A DNA stretch of 27,322 nt, from assembly GCA_036524115.1 (NCBI GenBank), contig DATDCY010000123.1, forward strand, positions 1-27,322. Direction: 5' to 3'. Every line of letters starts with the position of its first letter. Within the stretch, counting starts at the first letter, position 1. Source of the stretch: a bacterium. Lineage in GTDB: Bacteria > JAUVQV01 > DATDCY01. Below, one piece after another: positions 15,957 through 23,613 of this stretch. The position numbers and the translations under genes were made by a program. The notes under the pieces are model-generated. The model saw only the letters and a list, made by a program, of their open reading frames with translations, ran no database searches and was not told the DNA's origin.

Positions 15957-17546
15957 TTGACCGGTTCCCGCCGTTGGGGCATCGTGGGCAGCACATCGGC
16001 AACGGGGAGGCACGCGCGACACCATGGGGCCAGAGCGGGGGATCCGGTGGTGACGCTCCCCGCGGCGGGGGAGCGGCGGCGAACCATTGCGTGTGTCGTT
16101 GTCTTCTGCCTGGCCGTCCTGGTGTCGCTGGCGTGGCTGGCCGGGTGGTCCGCCACCGTTGCGCCGGACTCGGGCAGTTATTTCCAGACCCTCTCCTCGC
16201 TCTTCGGCGACGATCGAAGCCTTTGCCTGCGGACTCCCTTCTATCCGCTCCTGATGGCAGCGGCCGACGCGGCCGGGCACTCGGGATGGCTGGTGCTGGG
16301 GGTCCAGATCGTGTGCCACGCCCTGGCCGCGTCCGTGATGGCGGCGGTGCTCTGGCCGGCGAGCGCCGCGGCGGCCACCGTCGTCGGGCTCCTCCTGGCG
16401 GTGGACCTCTCCGCGGCGGCAACCAGCACGGCGTACCTCACGGAAAGCCTGGCCGCCTCCGGGCAGGTGCTTTGCTGCGCCCTCCTGATCGCCCAGACCG
16501 GGCCGGACCGCGCCCCCGGACGGAACGCGCTGCTTGGCGCGGGGATTCTGTTCGGCCTCGCCCTGATGATCCGTCCCACCGGGTGGGTCCTCTTCGTTCC
16601 GCTGCTGGCAACCTATGCCTGGCGGCTGCGCTCCCTCGTCAAGACGTGCCTGGTGACGGCCGGCTTCTGTCTCATCCTTGCCGGCATCGTCCTGTTCAAC
16701 ATGGCGCGTTGCGGGTACGCCGGCATCGTCCGGCCGGGCCCCTACCTGGCCTTCCCGCTGTTCGCCCAGCAGCTCTTCGCCCGGGACAACGGGCCCGTTT
16801 CGCGCGAACTGGACGACGCGCTGCGAGGCTGCTACCCGGACTTGCGGTACGAAGATGTCACCGTGGCCACTTCCAATGAGTTCATCCACCAGCGCTTTGC
16901 CGCCTGCCTGGCGAGGCGCTACCCGGGGGATGGCACAAAAGGATGGGAGCTCTATGGCGGGGCGTACCGCGAGGCGGCCCTCGCGCACCCGGGACGGTTC
17001 GCCCAGCGGATGTTTCTCGAGTCGCTCGTCTTCCTGTACGGGCCGGCGGCCGACTACGCCTACCAGATGGCGCGGGACAGCGAGCGGTTCGACCGGGTGG
17101 CCTTCTGCACGCCGGGGCGCGGCCCCGCGCGGGACGATTTCCGGCGATTCATCTGCCCCCTGCCGTCACCCTCCCCCCCGCTGGGAATGTTTCTGGCGCG
17201 GCTGTCCGCCGGCTCCGTCGCGCTCTATCAGCCCTACCTTCCCCTCGGCATGTCCTTCCCGTCGGCCTTCGCGGCCGCCGCCGTCGTGCTCGCGTACTGG
17301 ATCCTGGCCCTCCTCGTGGCGTTGCCGGCGCTTCGTCTCCCGGTGGTCCTGGCCGGCCTGCTCGTCTGCTCCAATGCCGCCCTCACGGCGGCGGGCCAGG
17401 TGACCCTCTCCCGCTACGTGAGCATTCTCAGCCCGGCCTACCTGCTGGTCGTGGGGATCGTGGTCGCCTCCGCGGGGCAACGGCTGGCGGTCGCACTCAG
17501 GCGCGCGACGGCACCGCCTGCGGGGCGCGCGGAAACCTCGCCCTAG
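15957..17546 (+). CDS. GT-C-like integral membrane glycosyltransferase (probable)
   Basis: This 529-aa protein has about ten hydrophobic segments and a hydrophilic loop of roughly 180 residues between the seventh and eighth. The first extracytoplasmic loop contains APDSGSYFQTL, and a later loop contains YLTESLAA. An acidic Asp-x-x-x-Tyr motif and a Thr-Glu motif in these positions are seen in many GT-C transferases that use polyprenyl-phosphate sugars. Its donor could come from the GT2 enzyme at 12973. TTG 15957 was chosen because GGAGGAG (15947-15953) precedes it at usable spacing; GTG 16047, after GGGGGAT, would remove 30 charged residues and is a real alternative. The stop lies 2 bp before asnB2. 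Confidence 0.75.
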   Translation: MTGSRRWGIVGSTSATGRHARHHGARAGDPVVTLPAAGERRRTIACVVVFCLAVLVSLAWLAGWSATVAPDSGSYFQTLSSLFGDDRSLCLRTPFYPLLMAAADAAGHSGWLVLGVQIVCHALAASVMAAVLWPASAAAATVVGLLLAVDLSAAATSTAYLTESLAASGQVLCCALLIAQTGPDRAPGRNALLGAGILFGLALMIRPTGWVLFVPLLATYAWRLRSLVKTCLVTAGFCLILAGIVLFNMARCGYAGIVRPGPYLAFPLFAQQLFARDNGPVSRELDDALRGCYPDLRYEDVTVATSNEFIHQRFAACLARRYPGDGTKGWELYGGAYREAALAHPGRFAQRMFLESLVFLYGPAADYAYQMARDSERFDRVAFCTPGRGPARDDFRRFICPLPSPSPPLGMFLARLSAGSVALYQPYLPLGMSFPSAFAAAAVVLAYWILALLVALPALRLPVVLAGLLVCSNAALTAAGQVTLSRYVSILSPAYLLVVGIVVASAGQRLAVALRRATAPPAGRAETSP

Positions 17547-17548
17547 AG

Positions 17549-19465
17549 ATGTGCGGGATCGTCGGCTACGCCGCGGCTTGCCCCGAGCCGGGACTCGATC
17601 GGGACTTTCTCCGGCGCGCCTGCGCCCGCATGGCCCACCGCGGGCCTGACGGCGAGGGGCTGTGGGAAGGCGCCGGCGCCGGCCTCGCGCACCGCCGCCT
17701 GTCCATCATCGACCTGGAGCGGGGCACCCAGCCCATGTCGTACGGCGGCGGGCGGTATGTCGTCACGTACAACGGCGAACTCTACAACTACCGCGAACTG
17801 CGGGCCCGCCTGGCCGGCCTTGGCCATTCATTCGAGACCGACTCCGACACGGAGGTCGTCCTGGCCGCCTTCGCCCAATGGGGGGAGGAGAGCCCGAAGC
17901 TCTTCAGGGGGATCTTCGCCTTCGGCATCTGGGACGCCCAGGAGCGACGGCTGACGCTCTGTCGTGACCAGCTGGGGGTGAAGCCCTTGCTCTATCACCG
18001 GCAGGGAGGGCGGATCGTCTTCTCCTCGGAGGTCAAGGCGATCCTGGAAGCACCTTGCGTGCCCCGGGACGCGGACGGCGAAGGGCTGGCCGACTACCTC
18101 GCCCTCGGCTACCCTCTGGGGGAGCGGACCGTGCTCCGCGGCATCCGCCGGTTGTCGCCCGGCACCCTCCTCGCCTGGCAGGACGGCGAGGTCACGGCAA
18201 GGACCTACTGGGATCTTGCCGCGGCGACCAACAATCCTCTGGAGCCGTCGGCCGACAAGGCCCGCCTCATCCGGGAATACGCCGCCGCCCTGGAGCGCGC
18301 CGTCACCAGCCAGATGGTCAGCGACGTCCCGGTGGGCGGATTCCTGAGCGGGGGGATGGACTCGTCCTCGGTGGTCTGTCACATGCGCGGTCGGACGCCG
18401 CACGCCCTCCAGACCTTCAGCATGGGCTTCACCGAGGGGTCCTTCAGCGAGCTGCCGCAGGCCCGGAGGGTGGCTGCCGCCTTCGGGACCGAGCACCACG
18501 ACGAGACGGTGTCCCTCGACCCGGGAACCTCCTACCCGTTGCTGGCCGGCGCCTTCGACGAACCGCTGGGCGACAGCTCGCTTCTCCCCACCTACTGTGT
18601 GTCACGGCTGGCCCGCCGGCACGTCAAGGTCGTCCTGACGGGCGACGGTGCCGACGAGAGCCTGGCCGGGTACGACACGTACGTCGCCGACCTCTTCCAG
18701 CGCTTCTATCGTCTCCTTCCCCGCGCGCTCCACGAGCGGATCGTCCTCCCCGCGTCCGGCCTGATCCCCCCGAGCCGGCGGAAACTCAGCCTCAACTACC
18801 GGATCCGGCAGTTCATCGCCCATGCCCACAACGATCTCCCCCGCGCGCACTACGGCTGGCGCCTGCTCTTCGGAGACGACGAACGCCGGGCGCTGCTGGG
18901 CGGCCGCGCCCCGGGATACGACCCCGCCGACTCCTACCGGTCCTACTTCGATCAGGTGCCGGAGGGAGATCCCCTCAACCGCTGCCTGTACGTGGACATG
19001 AAGACGTGGCTGGCGAACGACATCCTGACGAAAGTGGACCGGGCCAGCATGGCCGTCGGGCTGGAGGCCCGCGTCCCCTTCCTGGACGTCGACCTGGTGG
19101 AGTTCACGATGCGGCTCCCGGCCGCACTCAAGATGCGGGGGCTGCGACGCAAGGTCGTGCTCAGGGAGGCCATGCGGGGGCGACTGCCCGACTTCGTCCT
19201 GCGCCGGCGCAAGGCCGGTTTCAACGCGCCGGTTTCCGACTGGCTCCGCGGCTCCTACCGCGAAGTGGCCGAGGAGCTGTTCGGCGGCACCTCCCGCCTT
19301 GTGGACCTGGACCACCCGGTGGTGCGGGGATTGTGGCAGGAGCACCGGCGCGGCGAGCGGGACCACGGCTTCAGCCTCTGGTCGCTGGCCGCCCTGTTGC
19401 TCTGGGAGCGTTCGGTGCTGCAGCCCCCCGCCGTCGGACGGCGCGCAGGAGAGGCGGAGCGATGA
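17549..19465 (+). CDS. asnB: Second glutamine-dependent asparagine synthetase-like amidotransferase (AsnB family)
   Basis: This 638-aa protein starts MCGIVGY with Cys2 as the glutaminase nucleophile. It has HRGPDGEG and the YNGELYN glutaminase motifs, and the PP-loop FLSGGMDSSSV at 265-275, so both half-sites look intact. The C-terminal RRRKAGFNAPVSDW is typical of full-length AsnB. It is clearly diverged from the AsnB at 2148 (different PP-loop flanks and N-terminal region), so it is not a recent duplicate. Its position two bp after the GT-C-like gene, with an ATGA overlap to the following methyltransferase, ties it to the second glycan block. It probably amidates another carboxylate of the glycan, or the same one in a different unit; the substrate is unknown. 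Confidence 0.93.
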   Translation: MCGIVGYAAACPEPGLDRDFLRRACARMAHRGPDGEGLWEGAGAGLAHRRLSIIDLERGTQPMSYGGGRYVVTYNGELYNYRELRARLAGLGHSFETDSDTEVVLAAFAQWGEESPKLFRGIFAFGIWDAQERRLTLCRDQLGVKPLLYHRQGGRIVFSSEVKAILEAPCVPRDADGEGLADYLALGYPLGERTVLRGIRRLSPGTLLAWQDGEVTARTYWDLAAATNNPLEPSADKARLIREYAAALERAVTSQMVSDVPVGGFLSGGMDSSSVVCHMRGRTPHALQTFSMGFTEGSFSELPQARRVAAAFGTEHHDETVSLDPGTSYPLLAGAFDEPLGDSSLLPTYCVSRLARRHVKVVLTGDGADESLAGYDTYVADLFQRFYRLLPRALHERIVLPASGLIPPSRRKLSLNYRIRQFIAHAHNDLPRAHYGWRLLFGDDERRALLGGRAPGYDPADSYRSYFDQVPEGDPLNRCLYVDMKTWLANDILTKVDRASMAVGLEARVPFLDVDLVEFTMRLPAALKMRGLRRKVVLREAMRGRLPDFVLRRRKAGFNAPVSDWLRGSYREVAEELFGGTSRLVDLDHPVVRGLWQEHRRGERDHGFSLWSLAALLLWERSVLQPPAVGRRAGEAER

Positions 19466-20241
19466 GCGGCTCGACCACCACGCCCCCCGAACGGTCACGA
19501 CCGGTAGGGGGGGAGACCATGTCCCCTTCCCTGAGCGAGGCCAGGAACTACTATGCCTGGATCATGGACCGGTTCGTGCCGTATCTCGGCCGGCGGGTCC
19601 TGGACGTCGGCGGAGGGCACGGCCCGCTGCTCGACCACGTCGTCGCCCAGGGGCGATCGGTCACCGCGGTGGATCTCTCGGCCGACTGCGTGCGGGAAAT
19701 ACAGCTGCGCTTTCGCGGCCAGGCGCTGGAGGCCCGGCAGGGGGACATCGCGGATCCGGCCCTTGCCGCCGAACTGGCCGGCGAGAGGTTCGACACCGTG
19801 CTGTGCGTCAACGTCCTGGAGCACATCGAGAGGGACGGGGCGGCCCTCCGCTCGCTGGCGGACATCCTGCGCCCCGCCGGCGGTCGGCTCCTCCTGCTGG
19901 TGCCGGCCCATCCGTTTCTCTTCGGGGCTCCGGACGAGCTGGCCGGCCACTTCAGGCGCTATTCGCGGAAGGGGCTGCGAGGACTGCTCGAAGCGTCGGG
20001 CTTCCGGGTGGAGCGTCTCTCCTTCTTCAACGCCCCGGGTGTCATACCCTACTTCATCACCTCGCGCCTTGTCCGGCCGCGGAGCCTGGGGGGCGTGGTG
20101 GACACCCAGTTGCGCTGGTACGATCGCCTTGTCGTCCCCGTCGCGCGGCGCCTGGAGCCATCCGTGGGGATGCCCTTCGGGCAGTCGCTGACCGCGGTGG
20201 CCGTCCCCCGCGGGGAGCCGAACGGCGGCCGAAGCGGCTAG
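19462..20241 (+). CDS. Class I SAM-dependent methyltransferase
   Basis: This 259-aa protein has motif I RVLDVGGGHGPLL at residues 45-57, AVDLSADCV as motif II, FDTVLCVNVLEHIERDG as motif IV and LRPAGGRLLLLVP. This is the Methyltransf_23/11 pattern also seen in ubiquinone-type and glycan methyltransferases. ATG 19462 overlaps the asnB stop (ATGA). ATG 19519, twenty codons on, is preceded by a strong G-rich Shine-Dalgarno and starts closer to the conserved domain, so it may be the true start. It is the last gene of the rightward glycan run. Its TAG stop shares the tetranucleotide CTAG with the stop of the opposing gene. Confidence 0.87.
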   Translation: MSGSTTTPPERSRPVGGETMSPSLSEARNYYAWIMDRFVPYLGRRVLDVGGGHGPLLDHVVAQGRSVTAVDLSADCVREIQLRFRGQALEARQGDIADPALAAELAGERFDTVLCVNVLEHIERDGAALRSLADILRPAGGRLLLLVPAHPFLFGAPDELAGHFRRYSRKGLRGLLEASGFRVERLSFFNAPGVIPYFITSRLVRPRSLGGVVDTQLRWYDRLVVPVARRLEPSVGMPFGQSLTAVAVPRGEPNGGRSG

Positions 20242-21407
20242 GGGGCCGGGAGCCCCCGACACAGTTCCGCCGCGATCAACTCCCCCGCGGCGCGGTGCCC
20301 GCGCTCGTTCCAGTGTCCCTCGCCCTCGTGGCCCCCGAAGCCGTGGAAGAACACCCCCGTGCGGCTCGCGCGCTCGGCCAGCGGCGGCGCGAGTGACAGC
20401 GACGGCACGCCGAGGCGCGCGCAGGCGGCGGCGATCCGCCGGTCCGGGTAGAAGAGATCGTCGATCCCCCGGGCCCGCGCGTACGCCTGACGGGCGGCCG
20501 GGTCGGGGTGCACCTGCGCGGGGTTCGAGAGGCTGACGACCAGCAGCCGCGCCCCGTGCGCGCGCACCTCGTCGGCCATCAGCCCGAGCAGCCCCTCCGT
20601 CACCCGCCAGGCGCGCTCCCAGGCCGCGTCGCGCGGTGGACGGTAGACTTCGTCGTCGAGGCCGGCGGATGCGCCCGTGTCGGCCGCAGGGGGAGCCGGC
20701 GCCGCGGGCGCATGTGCCGCGTCCGCCGCCGACTTCAGCAACTGGAGCACGCGGACCCGATTCAACACCTCCGAGGCTGCCTCCCGCAGCCGCAGCCGCC
20801 ACGGCGGGGGGAAGCCGGCGCGAAAGCCTTCGTCGAGCACCAGCCGCCCGTCGCGCTCGACGAAGTACGGGCGGGTCGGATCGCGCTCCAGCTCGCGCGA
20901 GTTGTTGCGTACGTCGTTCCCGGTTACGAAGGCCAGCACGACGACGTCCGGGTCGTAACGCCACGCGTCGTGCCGCAGCGCGAGCAGCTCCTGCGCGGTA
21001 CCGTAGCCGGAGACGCCGAAGTTGATGACCTCGACGCGGCGACCCGCGAGCGCCCCGCAACCGCCCAGCTCGCGCTCGAGCACCGACCAGAACGTCTGCT
21101 CCATGGGGAGCTGCATCGCCTCGGCGTAGGAGTCGCCGAGGACCGCGATCCGCAGCGTGCCCGGCGGCTTCGCCAGGGCGTGCTCGCGGTCGCGCAGCCC
21201 GCGGCTGCTGATGCGCACGAAGTCGCGCCCCTCGCGGTTCCAGAGGCCCGCGGCCCCGGGGCGAAGCACGCCGCCTCGCTGGTAATCGCGCGTGTAGAAG
21301 GACGGCGCCGAGAACCCGGCGACCCGCAGTCCGACCTCGGCGACGGCCAGCGCGGCGAGGATCGAGGCGCCCAGGAGGGCCAGGTGCCGCCGGAGGGGCG
21401 CGCTCAT
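20238..21407 (-). CDS. SGNH/GDSL-type hydrolase or acyltransferase-like protein, membrane-anchored
   Basis: This 389-aa protein has an N-terminal hydrophobic segment (about residues 8-25), probably a signal anchor that places the enzyme in the periplasm. SGNH block I is VLGDSYAEAM with Ser93, block II is NFGVSGYG with Gly131/134, block III is TGNDVRNN with Asn164, and block V is HWNERGH with His371 as the likely base. The family includes esterases and O-acetyltransferases that modify exopolysaccharides (AlgJ/AlgX-like). Next to a glycan cluster it may add or remove acyl groups from the exported polymer; this is inference from context. An Ala/Pro-rich insertion lies around residues 230-250. 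It reads leftward and ends in the same CTAG as the glycan operon. Confidence 0.83.
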   Translation of the reverse strand: MSAPLRRHLALLGASILAALAVAEVGLRVAGFSAPSFYTRDYQRGGVLRPGAAGLWNREGRDFVRISSRGLRDREHALAKPPGTLRIAVLGDSYAEAMQLPMEQTFWSVLERELGGCGALAGRRVEVINFGVSGYGTAQELLALRHDAWRYDPDVVVLAFVTGNDVRNNSRELERDPTRPYFVERDGRLVLDEGFRAGFPPPWRLRLREAASEVLNRVRVLQLLKSAADAAHAPAAPAPPAADTGASAGLDDEVYRPPRDAAWERAWRVTEGLLGLMADEVRAHGARLLVVSLSNPAQVHPDPAARQAYARARGIDDLFYPDRRIAAACARLGVPSLSLAPPLAERASRTGVFFHGFGGHEGEGHWNERGHRAAGELIAAELCRGLPAP

Positions 21408-21430
21408 CGCGCCGGCGCCCCGAAACGCAA

Positions 21431-21460
21431 AGCCCCCGCGGTCCTGAGTTCGCGGGGGCT
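21431..21460 (-). terminator. Intrinsic terminator of tRNA-Glu
   Basis: Perfect 10-bp arms, AGCCCCCGCG (21431-21440) and CGCGGGGGCT (21451-21460), enclose a 10-nt loop. On the minus strand the stem is followed by TTTGCGTTT, an imperfect T-tract. It lies 17 bp downstream of the tRNA 3' end and upstream of the SGNH gene, and would separate the two. Confidence 0.8.
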
Positions 21461-21477
21461 CACGTCGTGATTCTTGC

Positions 21478-21552
21478 TGGTAGCGCTACGGGGATTCGAA
21501 CCCCGGTTTGATGGCTGAGAACCACCCGTCCTGACCCCTAGACGATAGCGCC
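21478..21552 (-). tRNA. tRNA-Glu (anticodon CTC)
   Basis: The minus strand folds into a full cloverleaf of 75 nt including an encoded CCA (21480-21478). The acceptor stem GGCGCTA pairs with TAGCGCT, with one G-U pair. The D arm is GTCTAGGGGTCAGGAC, the anticodon stem GGTGG/CCATC has loop TTCTCAG (anticodon CTC), and the T arm is GGGGTTCGAATCCCC. The TCGTCTAG start of the D region is typical of bacterial tRNA-Glu. No integrase gene or duplicated 3' end is seen nearby. Confidence 0.95.
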
Positions 21553-21563
21553 ACGTGGGGGGG

Positions 21564-21591
21564 AGTATAGGAATTGGCGGATCGATGTCAA
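21564..21591 (-). promoter_or_regulatory. Sigma70-type promoter of tRNA-Glu
   Basis: On the minus strand a perfect TTGACA (21591-21586) is followed after 16 nt by TATACT (21569-21564), one mismatch from TATAAT. The tRNA 5' end lies 11 nt after the -10 box, and the gap contains a C-run. The -35 hexamer contains the TGA stop of the upstream PrmA-Nudix gene. Confidence 0.85.
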
Positions 21592-23015
21592 GGCCGGACG
21601 TCGTGCGCGGCCAGCCGCCGCAGCTCCTCCGCCAGGTTCGGCGTGGCCTCGCCGCGCCCGACCAGCGCCGCGGCCTCCGCGGCCGTGAACCAGCGCCCCT
21701 CGTCGATCTCGCCGGGGTGCGGGCGCGGCTCCCCGCGCGCCACGTGCAGGTAGGTCGCGACCAGCTCGCTCTCGCGCTCCGTCCGCCAGAGGTAGCGGTA
21801 GAGGAAGCGCAGCTCGCCCTCCAAGCCGAGTTCCTCGCGCATCTCGCGGCGGGCGCCGGCCTCGTGGTCCTCGCCGATGTCCAGGTGCCCGCCGACCGAG
21901 GTGTCCCACTTGCCCGGCTGGATGTCCTTGGTCAGCGGCCGCCGCTGCAGGTAGATCCTCCCGGCCGCGTCGACGACGATCACGTGCGAGACGCGGTGCA
22001 GCAGCGCCGGGTCCCGGTGGCACGCCGAGCGCGGCGCGCGACCGACGACGCACCCCTCCTCGTCGACGACCTCGAAGATCTCCTCGGCGGGCGCCGCGAG
22101 CAGCAGGGCGGCCCACTCGCCTTCCGCGCGCGCCGCCGCGCAGCGCAGGCCGAGCCGCTCGTAGGCGACGCGGACCTCGCGCTCCTGCTCCCCGGCGAGG
22201 ATCCCCGCCAGCACGAGCGCCCCGCCGGGGGCCAGCCGCGCGGCGAGCGCGGGGGCCAGGGGCACGAGGACGTCCGCGGTGATGTTCGCGGCGACCAGTT
22301 CGAAGCGGCCGGTGATCGCCGCGAGGTCCTCGCCGCCGACGCGCACGCGCCCCGCCAGATTGTTGCCCTCGACGTTGAGCCGCGCCGCGGCGACCGCGTC
22401 CGGGTCGTTGTCGAGCGCGACGACCTCGCGGGCCCCGAACAACGCCGCCGCCATCGCCAGGATGCCGGTCCCGGTGCCGAGATCGAGCACCCGCACGGGC
22501 GCGCCGGCAGCGCAGCGCTCGTCGATCAGCGCCAGCGCCAGCCGCGTGCTCGCGTGCAGGCCGGTCCCGAAGGCCATGCCCGGGTCCATCTCGATGACCG
22601 CGTCGCCGGGCGCGGGCTCGCACGGGGCCCACGTCGGCTTGATCAACAGGTGCGGGGCGGCCCGGAACGGCCGGAAGTGCTCCTTCCAGCCGGCGCCCCA
22701 ATCCTCCTCGAGCAGGGGCTCGGAGCGCACGGCGATCGCCGCGGCCCCGGCCCGCGCCGCCAGCGCCGCCAGGTCGCGTCGCAGGGCGGCCTCGGCGTCT
22801 CCGGCGCCCTCGCCGTCGGCCAGGTAGGCCGTGATCCGCTCGCGCTGGCCGACCCGCGCATCCGGCGGCGCAGCGGCGATCTCGACCCCTGCGCCGGTCG
22901 CCTCGGCGAGCAGGTCGGCGGCCGCGTCGGTGAGCGATGCCGGGACCTCGACGCTCACCCGCCGCCAGGTGCGGCGCGGGCGGTGCGCGAACGGGTCCGC
23001 GGGAGTGCCGGCCAT
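21588..23015 (-). CDS. prmA: Ribosomal protein L11 methyltransferase (PrmA) fused to a C-terminal Nudix hydrolase domain
   Basis: This 475-aa protein is longer than PrmA alone (about 300 aa). The PrmA part has the N-terminal recognition domain, the signature DPGMAFGTGLHAST (about 144-157), SAM motif I VLDLGTGTG and the catalytic-loop NITADV (about 244-249). PrmA trimethylates L11 in the cytoplasm. At about residue 311 it passes without linker into a Nudix domain whose box at 375-398 fits G-x5-E-x7-REUxEExGU exactly (key segment REMREELGL). The EVVDEEG...HRVSHVIVVDAAGRI start resembles YfcD/IDI-like Nudix proteins. The start at 23015 was chosen because the longer reading would overlap the divergent promoter and is not conserved-looking. 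The Nudix substrate is unknown. Confidence 0.9.
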   Translation of the reverse strand: MAGTPADPFAHRPRRTWRRVSVEVPASLTDAAADLLAEATGAGVEIAAAPPDARVGQRERITAYLADGEGAGDAEAALRRDLAALAARAGAAAIAVRSEPLLEEDWGAGWKEHFRPFRAAPHLLIKPTWAPCEPAPGDAVIEMDPGMAFGTGLHASTRLALALIDERCAAGAPVRVLDLGTGTGILAMAAALFGAREVVALDNDPDAVAAARLNVEGNNLAGRVRVGGEDLAAITGRFELVAANITADVLVPLAPALAARLAPGGALVLAGILAGEQEREVRVAYERLGLRCAAARAEGEWAALLLAAPAEEIFEVVDEEGCVVGRAPRSACHRDPALLHRVSHVIVVDAAGRIYLQRRPLTKDIQPGKWDTSVGGHLDIGEDHEAGARREMREELGLEGELRFLYRYLWRTERESELVATYLHVARGEPRPHPGEIDEGRWFTAAEAAALVGRGEATPNLAEELRRLAAHDVRP

Positions 23016-23075
23016 CGGGTACGGGAGTCTACCGCAAAGCGTGAGGCGGCGCACACCGGCGGCGGGCGGACCGCG

Positions 23076-23084
23076 TGCTATACT
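23076..23084 (+). promoter_or_regulatory. Extended -10 promoter candidate for the 157-aa protein/PilT-like pair
   Basis: TGCTATACT (23076-23084) matches the extended -10 pattern TGnTATAAT with one mismatch and stands out from GC-rich surroundings. No clear -35 is present, which is normal for this promoter class. The predicted start would lie about 45 nt before ATG 23138. Confidence 0.5.
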
Positions 23085-23137
23085 CCAGGCCACGTCGCGG
23101 CGCCCGCCACGGCCGGACCGCACGGAGGAGTCGAGCG

Positions 23138-23611
23138 ATGCGGCAGTTCCACGTACCCAAGGAGCGGGCGTCGGTCTTCGTCGAGATCCCGCCGCGGCCG
23201 CCCGAGACGCGGTTCGTATTCCTCGCCCCGCACGCGCAGGGGCACCGCGGCGCCGAGATGCCCTCGGACATCTTCAACGCACCGGACACGTTCATCCCGC
23301 TCTTCCGCGACGACGGGGACACGGTGCTCGCGCGGCGCGACGCGATCACCTGGATCATGGTCGGCGACCCGCAGCGCGCCGAGTGGTACTACTACGAGAC
23401 GCGCGCCGGCGCCGGGGAGGCCGGGGTCCACATCGAGTTCGACACCGGCACGCACCTCGAGGGCCGGGTCGCCCTCCTCGGCCCGGAGGGTTCGCGGCGC
23501 GTGATCGACGTCGTGAACCGCAACGGCGACTTCCTCCACGTCCAGCGGGACGGGGAACTCTTCCTCGTGAACCTGCGGCGGGTCGCGTCCATCACGATCG
23601 CGGGGGAGTGA
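23138..23611 (+). CDS. Unrecognised 157-aa protein coupled to PilT-like ATPase
   Basis: ATG 23138 has a strong Shine-Dalgarno (GGAGGAG, 23124-23130) at 7 nt, which fixes the start against a longer reading from 23075. I do not recognise the family. The protein is soluble-looking and mostly beta-rich. It seems to contain two related short segments, one around residues 48-68 (IPLFRDDGDTVLARRDAITW) and one near the C-terminus (FLHVQRDGELFLVNLRRVAS), both of the form hydrophobic-x-Arg-Asp-Gly then a strand ending in Arg and a small beta strand. There is no signal peptide, membrane segment or cysteine cluster. It ends 2 bp before the start of the PilT-like gene, so it is co-translated and may regulate or bind the ATPase; this is inference. 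Confidence 0.82.
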   Translation: MRQFHVPKERASVFVEIPPRPPETRFVFLAPHAQGHRGAEMPSDIFNAPDTFIPLFRDDGDTVLARRDAITWIMVGDPQRAEWYYYETRAGAGEAGVHIEFDTGTHLEGRVALLGPEGSRRVIDVVNRNGDFLHVQRDGELFLVNLRRVASITIAGE

Positions 23612-23613
23612 CG

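Noticed and set aside
13830-16988. Very long antisense open frame (over 1000 codons) on the minus strand, with other long antisense frames elsewhere
   Set aside because: It runs opposite well-supported membrane protein genes. Its translation is a low-complexity Arg/Gly/Glu/Pro-rich sequence, as expected from the complement of GC-rich codons, with no recognisable domain.
21478-21552. tRNA-Glu as an integration site for a mobile island
   Set aside because: No integrase gene and no repeated tRNA 3' end were seen on either side in the window.
23016-23123. Longer PrmA-Nudix start at 23123
   Set aside because: The extra 36 residues are low-complexity and would overlap the divergent promoter region; the ATG at 23015 starts where family homology could begin.
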